A DNA stretch of 10,622 nucleotides. Source: an uncultured Caryophanales bacterium (GTDB lineage Bacteria; Bacillota_I; Bacilli_A; RFN20; CAG-826). Positions 7,103-10,622 of this stretch are shown here, one piece after another (within the stretch, counting starts at the first letter, position 1; the number at the start of each line of letters is the position of its first letter). The notes beneath the pieces were generated by a model. That model was not told the DNA's origin, did no database searches, and saw nothing but the letters and a program-made list of their open reading frames with translations. Location: the NCBI GenBank assembly GCA_946404585.1, contig CAMJEC010000033.1, forward strand, positions 1-10,622, written 5' to 3'. A program made the position numbers and the translations under genes.

Positions 7103-7127
7103 AAAGTCTCGTAAAGAGGCTTTTTTC
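7103..7127 (+). terminator. Rho-independent terminator of parE-parC
   Basis: AAAGTCTC (7103-7110), loop GTAAA and GAGGCTTT (7116-7123) form an 8-bp stem with one G-T pair, running into a T-tract (7121-7126). It lies 75 bases after the parC stop codon. Confidence 0.85.
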
Positions 7128-7150
7128 TTATCTCATTATTTAATATAGTT

Positions 7151-7177
7151 TGTGAGAAAAATTAAATTGTTCTCACA
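7151..7177. repeat. 8-bp inverted repeat upstream of yqeG
   Basis: TGTGAGAA (7151-7158) and TTCTCACA (7170-7177) are perfect arms separated by 11 AT-rich bases. The repeat lies 20 bp before a -10-like TATTAT (7197-7202), covering where a -35 would begin and upstream of it. This suggests a transcription-factor site controlling the yqeG operon. With no U-tract after it, it is not a terminator. The half-site resembles Rex or LacI types only loosely. Confidence 0.45.
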
Positions 7178-7196
7178 GTTAAGGCCTGTTTTAAGG

Positions 7197-7202
7197 TATT
7201 AT
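7197..7202 (+). promoter_or_regulatory. Possible -10 element of the yqeG operon
   Basis: TATTAT lies 14 bases before the yqeG ATG. No recognisable -35 exists at 16-18 bp, where the sequence is CACAGT or similar. If used, the transcript would start near 7209 and have only about 8 bases of leader. The call rests on one hexamer in AT-rich DNA. Confidence 0.3.
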
Positions 7203-7216
7203 TTATTTAGATAAAT

Positions 7217-7753
7217 ATGTTCAGCAAATTCATTCCATTCGCACACGCCCAATCCATCTACGAAGTCCCAGCTGACTTCTACAAGAAACAAGGCGTTAGT
7301 GTCCTTTTAATTGACTTGGATAATACGTTGGACAGTTATCGTTTATTGACCCCAACCGATAGAGCGGTCAAATTAATTAACTCTCTAAAAGAGACTGGTC
7401 TTAAAGTCATCATCGTCTCTAATAATCGCGGTAAGCGTGTCACATCATATGCGAATGCGATTGGATGTGAGTTTATTAACTCCGCTCGTAAGCCATTCTC
7501 TGGCAAGATTAGAAAGTTCCTTAAGGAAAATAACTATAAGCCAGCAGAAACAATGCTCGTTGGTGATCAACTGATGACGGACGTACTTGCCGGTAGAGGC
7601 GCTCATATACGCGTCATGTTAACCGAGAAAGTCGTCAAAGAAGACCAATTTACCACGCATTTCAATCGTCTATTAGATAGACCGATTAGAAAACATCTAA
7701 AGAAAAAAGGCAAGTTGCCAGATTGGAGAACAAAATATGGGCAAGCAGAGTAG
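7217..7753 (+). CDS. yqeG: YqeG family HAD-type phosphatase (subfamily IIIA)
   Basis: This is a 178-residue haloacid-dehalogenase-superfamily hydrolase. Motif I is DLDNTL (33-38; nucleophile Asp33, Asp35), motif II is VSNN (67-70; Ser68), motif III is Lys92 in ARKPF, and motif IV is VGDQLMTD (115-122; Asp117 and Asp122). The layout matches YqeG of Bacillus, whose physiological substrate is uncertain; related proteins include phosphatidylglycerophosphate phosphatases, so that activity is possible but unproven here. The start is fixed by an in-frame TAG at 7208-7210, and the N-terminal length fits the family, yet there is no ribosome binding site. The gene leads an operon and its end overlaps yqeH by 17 bases, which implies translational coupling. 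Confidence 0.92.
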   Translation: MFSKFIPFAHAQSIYEVPADFYKKQGVSVLLIDLDNTLDSYRLLTPTDRAVKLINSLKETGLKVIIVSNNRGKRVTSYANAIGCEFINSARKPFSGKIRKFLKENNYKPAETMLVGDQLMTDVLAGRGAHIRVMLTEKVVKEDQFTTHFNRLLDRPIRKHLKKKGKLPDWRTKYGQAE

Positions 7754-8876
7754 AGTATTACGTTGCTATCACTGTGGTGCGATCTTACAATGTGAAAATG
7801 AAAATGAAAAAGGATATATCATTCCTGAATCATTACATAGAGCGACACCAATCCAAATCATCTATTGTGATAGATGTTTTGAAACAATGAAAGCTTTCAA
7901 TAATAGTGAGCTTGAACAAAAGGTCGACCAAGAAGTCTTAAAGATTCTTGATGACGCTTTCGCCACAGACGCACTTATTATCTGGGTTGTTGACTTGTTC
8001 TCATTCAACGGCACCCTTAATAGTGAAATTGCTAAGAAAGTGAAGAAGTTAAATGTTATTGTCGTTGGCAATAAACGCGACTTATTCCCACTTAATGTGA
8101 AAGATGAATCCTTAGTGGAATATCTCAATACCACATTCAATGCCTATGGCATTAAACCAAAATCTGTCAGGCTTTTAGGCGCTACAAATAAGATTGATTC
8201 TAAACAATTAATCGATTCCGTGAACACCGCGAGAAAAGGTCATGACGTTTATATGATCGGTAATTCTACCTCTGGTAAAACTTCTATTATTAATAGAGCG
8301 ATGAAAGGTTTTGAAAATAAGACAACTAGACAAATTAAAACCATCACCTATCCAGGCACAAACGTGAACGTTTTAGAAATTCCATTATCTCGTTCTTCAT
8401 TTTTCTATGAATTACCAGGTATTTCTCAAACGACATCCGCGACAGGTAAATTAGAAAAAGATGTTGTTAGACAAATCGTTCCTAAGAAAGTAGTGAAACT
8501 TATCACCCGTACAATGAGCGCTGGTGATGCCCTCATGGTTGGCTCCTTAGCGGCCTTTGAAATTATTAAAGGTAAAACCACAAACTATCGTTTCTATTCC
8601 GCAGAAGGCGTGGAAACAAGAAAAGTGCAATCCAAGAAGTTGGATGACTACATTAACGAAAACAATATCCGTCGTTTTGCTAGACCAGTCTCTGAAAGAT
8701 TAGTCAGCTTCTTAGACTACGATATGTTTGAATATGCGATGGAAAATGATAAGAAATGGCACGATATCGCCATTGAAGGCTTAGGCTGGTTATCATTTAT
8801 CGCGCAAGGACAAATGATTCGTGTACGCTTACCTAAGGGCGTCGCACTCAAAGAAAGTATCGCTAAAATTAAATAA
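7737..8876 (+). CDS. yqeH: Ribosome biogenesis GTPase YqeH (circularly permuted)
   Basis: YqeH is a circularly permuted GTPase needed for 30S ribosomal subunit assembly. The 379 residues begin with a zinc finger, CYHC (Cys10, Cys13) and CDRC (Cys44, Cys47). The GTPase motifs then come in permuted order: G4 NKRD (112-115), G5-like LLGATNK (147-152), G1 GNSTSGKT (175-182), G2 around Thr208 in YPGTNV, and G3 ELPG (225-228). The C-terminal domain (about 260-379), including GWLSFIAQGQ, is presumed to bind RNA. Two departures stand out: G3 has Glu where Asp is the rule (DTPG), and the P-loop reads STSGKT instead of NVGKS. GGAG at 7725-7728 lies 8 bases before the ATG, inside yqeG. The next gene starts 2 bases after the stop. 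Confidence 0.93.
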   Translation: MGKQSRVLRCYHCGAILQCENENEKGYIIPESLHRATPIQIIYCDRCFETMKAFNNSELEQKVDQEVLKILDDAFATDALIIWVVDLFSFNGTLNSEIAKKVKKLNVIVVGNKRDLFPLNVKDESLVEYLNTTFNAYGIKPKSVRLLGATNKIDSKQLIDSVNTARKGHDVYMIGNSTSGKTSIINRAMKGFENKTTRQIKTITYPGTNVNVLEIPLSRSSFFYELPGISQTTSATGKLEKDVVRQIVPKKVVKLITRTMSAGDALMVGSLAAFEIIKGKTTNYRFYSAEGVETRKVQSKKLDDYINENNIRRFARPVSERLVSFLDYDMFEYAMENDKKWHDIAIEGLGWLSFIAQGQMIRVRLPKGVALKESIAKIK

Positions 8877-8878
8877 CT

Positions 8879-9166
8879 ATGTTAACACCAAAACAAAAAC
8901 GTGATTTGAAGGCCTTAGCCTCAACATTAACCATTCGTTACCAAATCGGTAAAAACGATATATCCCAAACTCTTATCGATATGCTCGATAAAGCTTTAAC
9001 TGCGCATGAATTAATCAAGATTGATGTGATGAAAGGTTGCTCTCTTCCAGTTATGGAAGTCGCAATTGATATCTCTAACAAGTTAAACGCTGAACTCGTT
9101 CATGTCATGGGTAGAGTTATCATCCTATTCCGTAGGAATAAAGAAAATCCAAAAATCAAATTATAA
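8879..9166 (+). CDS. yhbY: YhbY/YqeI family RNA-binding protein (CRM domain)
   Basis: This 95-residue protein is a single CRS1-YhbY (CRM) domain, a KH-like fold that associates with pre-ribosomal particles. It has the standard opening LTPKQKRDLKALA, the central HELIKIDVM, and the end ELVHVMGRVIILFRR, all at family positions. The usual basic GKGG loop is GKND here (24-27), so the second glycine of the GxxG-type loop is Asp. There is no Shine-Dalgarno sequence before the ATG. The gene follows the yqeH stop by 2 bases and overlaps nadD-yqeK by one base (TAATG), so it is probably translated by reinitiation. Its place between yqeH and nadD matches yqeI in Bacillus. Confidence 0.9.
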   Translation: MLTPKQKRDLKALASTLTIRYQIGKNDISQTLIDMLDKALTAHELIKIDVMKGCSLPVMEVAIDISNKLNAELVHVMGRVIILFRRNKENPKIKL

Positions 9167-10245
9167 TGAATAGAATTATTTTCGGTGGTGGTTTCGATCC
9201 AATTCACCTAGGACATATTAATATGGCCATTATGGCTCAACAAGCTTATCCTGGTGAAGTGGTTTTCGTGCCCGCGAAAATCGCGGTTTGGAAAAGTTCA
9301 TCCATTAGCCAAGAACACAAATTAGCGATGGTGCAGATTGCCATCAAAAATATTCCTGGCTTCAGTGTGGACACTTTTGAACTTGATCAACCTGAACAAC
9401 CTCGTAGTTATCAAACAGTGGAGTACTTCAAAAAGAAATATCCAAACGATAAACTCTACTTTTTGATTGGTCAAGACCAAGTCAATGCCTTCCATGAATG
9501 GGCAAAACCAGAAGAAATCGCTAAAAACACCCAAATAATCTATTATGAAAGGCCAAAATATGAGCTAAACGAGGTCAATGTGGATAAATACCATATGATT
9601 GCGATTTCTGGCCCCACAATGGATGTTTCATCATCTGATATTAGAGAACTTAGAAGCGCTTACCTTCAAGAAGATGTGATTCGTTACATCGAAGATAACG
9701 AACTTTATTTTATAAAGAAGCTAAAACCTCTTCTAAAAGAAAGCAGATTCAAACACTCCAAATCAGTGGCCCATATGGCTTATCAACTCGCGGAGCATCA
9801 TCATTTAGATTTCTCTAAGGCTTATGTCGCTGGTATCCTTCATGACGTCGCTAAAGGGATAAATGATGAAGAATCTTTAAGATTAATGAAAGAATTCTAC
9901 CCAGGATTCTTAGATATTGGTGCTTATGCATACCATCAATTCTTGGGCGCAATGGTGGCCCGTGACAAATTCGGTGTTGCTGATCCTGAAATCTTAGATG
10001 CGATTAAGTATCATACAACCGGAAGAAAGAAAATGGGGTGGCTAGAAAAGCTAGTTTTCGTCTCAGATAAGATTGAACCAACCCGTCCTTATGACTCAAG
10101 TAGTCTCATAAAGGCGATGTATGAAGACTTTGAAAAGGGTTTTATAACTGTCTTGAAAGCTAATAGAGAGTTCCTTATTAGCAAGGATAAAATGGTGGAT
10201 AACAGGTTCACCGCAGACTGTTTCAAATACTATTTAGGGCTCTAA
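9166..10245 (+). CDS. nadD-yqeK: NadD-YqeK fusion: nicotinate mononucleotide adenylyltransferase with HD-domain Ap4A hydrolase
   Basis: The N-terminal part (about 1-183) is NadD, which joins nicotinate mononucleotide and ATP to form deamido-NAD. It has the nucleotidyltransferase motif GGGFDPIHLGH (7-17) and the ATP-binding SSSDIR (155-160). The C-terminal part (about 190-359) is a YqeK-type HD hydrolase with His197 in RFKHSKSV, HD at 226-227 in LHDVAKG, His257, KYHTTG (His283) and SDKIEPTR (Asp301). Characterised YqeK proteins are metal-dependent symmetrical Ap4A hydrolases. The two genes are adjacent but separate in Bacillus and fused in mycoplasmas; here the reading frame is continuous with almost no linker. 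Position 9 of the first motif is Gly instead of the common Ser or Thr. The ATG overlaps the yhbY stop, with no ribosome binding site. The usual next gene, rsfS, is absent. Confidence 0.95.
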   Translation: MNRIIFGGGFDPIHLGHINMAIMAQQAYPGEVVFVPAKIAVWKSSSISQEHKLAMVQIAIKNIPGFSVDTFELDQPEQPRSYQTVEYFKKKYPNDKLYFLIGQDQVNAFHEWAKPEEIAKNTQIIYYERPKYELNEVNVDKYHMIAISGPTMDVSSSDIRELRSAYLQEDVIRYIEDNELYFIKKLKPLLKESRFKHSKSVAHMAYQLAEHHHLDFSKAYVAGILHDVAKGINDEESLRLMKEFYPGFLDIGAYAYHQFLGAMVARDKFGVADPEILDAIKYHTTGRKKMGWLEKLVFVSDKIEPTRPYDSSSLIKAMYEDFEKGFITVLKANREFLISKDKMVDNRFTADCFKYYLGL

Positions 10246-10262
10246 AATAGTGGAAGATAATA

Positions 10263-10300
10263 AGACAAATTGCCTCAGAGATGAGGCTTTTATTTTGTCT
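10263..10300 (+). terminator. Terminator of the yqeG operon
   Basis: GCCTC (10272-10276) and GAGGC (10283-10287) pair around a 6-base loop and are followed by TTTTATTTT. An outer pair of arms, AGACAAA (10263-10269) and TTTGTCT (10294-10300), can extend the hairpin, giving a long interrupted stem that may work in both directions. Confidence 0.82.
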
Positions 10301-10404
10301 GTGGTTATTAACACACATTTGATTAAGAATTTTAGGAAAATCACAAAAATAGGCAATTAAATATTCAAGGGTTTCTGACATGAATCAAGCTAGAGAGCGA
10401 TGAA
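10301..10404. other. Gene-free stretch, left part
   Basis: About 100 bases of AT-rich DNA with no open reading frame of note, no RNA gene I recognise and no clear promoter. Short ATG-initiated frames near 10380-10450 end after 7-16 codons and lack ribosome binding sites. Confidence 0.6.
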
Positions 10405-10413
10405 AGTGGATAA
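10405..10413 (-). promoter_or_regulatory. DnaA-box-like site 1
   Basis: On the minus strand this reads TTATCCACT, 8 of 9 matches to the DnaA box TTATCCACA. It opposes the two plus-strand sites that follow 6 bases later. Confidence 0.6.
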
Positions 10414-10419
10414 CTCGAC

Positions 10420-10437
10420 TTTTCCACATTTTCCACA
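10420..10437 (+). promoter_or_regulatory. Tandem DnaA-box-like sites 2 and 3
   Basis: TTTTCCACA occurs twice head to tail with no spacer (10420-10428 and 10429-10437). Each copy matches the DnaA box TTATCCACA at 8 of 9 positions, with A to T at position 3. Perfect adjacency suggests cooperative protein binding. Confidence 0.6.
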
Positions 10438-10442
10438 TCGAT

Positions 10443-10470
10443 TTGCGTGAATACATTAACTTCGCATAAT
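10443..10470 (+). promoter_or_regulatory. Possible rightward promoter beside DnaA boxes
   Basis: TTGCGT (10443-10448) and CATAAT (10465-10470) are 16 bp apart. The -10 is 5 of 6, but the -35 is weak. Any gene served would begin beyond the window. The DnaA-like sites lie just upstream, as in autoregulated dnaA promoters. Confidence 0.25.
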
Positions 10471-10487
10471 TGTCATTATGTTAACTT
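10455..10487. repeat. Hairpin flanked by TTAACTT direct repeats
   Basis: CATAAT (10465-10470) and ATTATG (10475-10480) pair around TGTC. The 7-base direct repeat TTAACTT brackets the hairpin at 10456-10462 and 10481-10487, 25 bp apart. The DNA is AT-rich and would melt easily. Function unknown. Confidence 0.4.
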
Positions 10488-10525
10488 AAATAACGAAAAA
10501 TAAAACCTTTACTAAGTAAGATAAA

Positions 10526-10573
10526 AGACTGACAAATGCAGTTTGTGACTTACACACTTACATTCATCAGTCT
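10526..10573. repeat. Inverted repeat AGACTGA/TCAGTCT with inner hairpin
   Basis: Perfect 7-bp arms (10526-10532 and 10567-10573) enclose 34 bases. These contain a smaller hairpin, ACAAA-TGCAG-TTTGT (10532-10546), and a directly repeated ACTTACA (10548-10554, 10556-10562). It ends 2 bases before the fourth DnaA-like site. Confidence 0.45.
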
Positions 10574-10575
10574 AA

Positions 10576-10584
10576 ATATCCACA
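10576..10584 (+). promoter_or_regulatory. DnaA-box-like site 4
   Basis: ATATCCACA matches TTATCCACA at 8 of 9 positions, differing only at the first base. It is followed after 19 bases by CTACTA at 10604-10609 and again at 10615-10620. Confidence 0.6.
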
Positions 10585-10622
10585 ATTTAGCAGATTTTCA
10601 AAACTACTAGAAATCTACTAAT

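Noticed and set aside
10379..10452. Short ATG-started frames of 7 and 16 codons
   Set aside because: No ribosome binding site, no recognisable sequence, and they overlap the DnaA-like sites.
1..10622. CRISPR arrays, tRNA or rRNA genes, insertion sequences, phage or defence genes
   Set aside because: I looked for regularly spaced repeats, cloverleaf-like segments, transposase motifs and terminal inverted repeats and saw none.

Overview
The window is low-GC, densely packed bacterial DNA carrying ordinary housekeeping genes. Gene content and order point to a Bacilli/Mollicutes-type organism: plsY divergent from parE-parC, an elongation factor P with a Mycoplasma-like 'NKTAMR' tip loop, a UPF0154 membrane protein, a yqeG-yqeH-yhbY-nadD cluster, and a nadD-yqeK gene fusion of the kind known in mycoplasmas. 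All tryptophans I checked are TGG and no gene contains an in-frame TGA, so the code reads as standard rather than Mycoplasma-type. An uncultured Mollicutes-related lineage that keeps the standard code is the best guess; this is inference from synteny and motifs, not from a search.

Layout. 1-906: a strong promoter, efp, a short UPF0154 membrane protein and a terminator. 910-1522: a monocistronic lipoprotein of unknown function, apparently leaderless, ending at a hairpin that serves both convergent genes. 1559-2338 (minus): plsY, the acyl-phosphate glycerol-3-phosphate acyltransferase. 2366-2410: divergent promoters. 2435-7027: parE and parC, the two subunits of topoisomerase IV, 3 bases apart. 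7028-7216: AT-rich palindromes, a terminator, then an 8-bp inverted repeat in front of the next operon. 7217-10245: yqeG, yqeH, yhbY and nadD-yqeK, with overlaps or 2-base gaps, followed by a terminator. 10301-10622: no gene.

How they work together. Ribosome function and assembly (EF-P, YqeH, YhbY), NAD and dinucleotide-polyphosphate metabolism (NadD-YqeK), phospholipid synthesis (PlsY) and chromosome decatenation (ParCE) are core growth functions. The yqeG cluster matches the conserved Bacillus yqeG-yqeH-aroE-yqeI-nadD-yqeK order with aroE missing and nadD fused to yqeK.

The most notable non-coding signal is the gene-free right end. It holds four 8-of-9 matches to the DnaA box (two of them perfect tandem copies), AT-rich DNA, inverted repeats and two CTACTA motifs at the very edge. 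This looks like part of a replication origin or a DnaA-controlled promoter. The caveat is that most genes here run toward it, which would be head-on to a fork leaving that site. I did not find a convincing new multi-gene system; the other findings are variations in known proteins and unusual translation starts.
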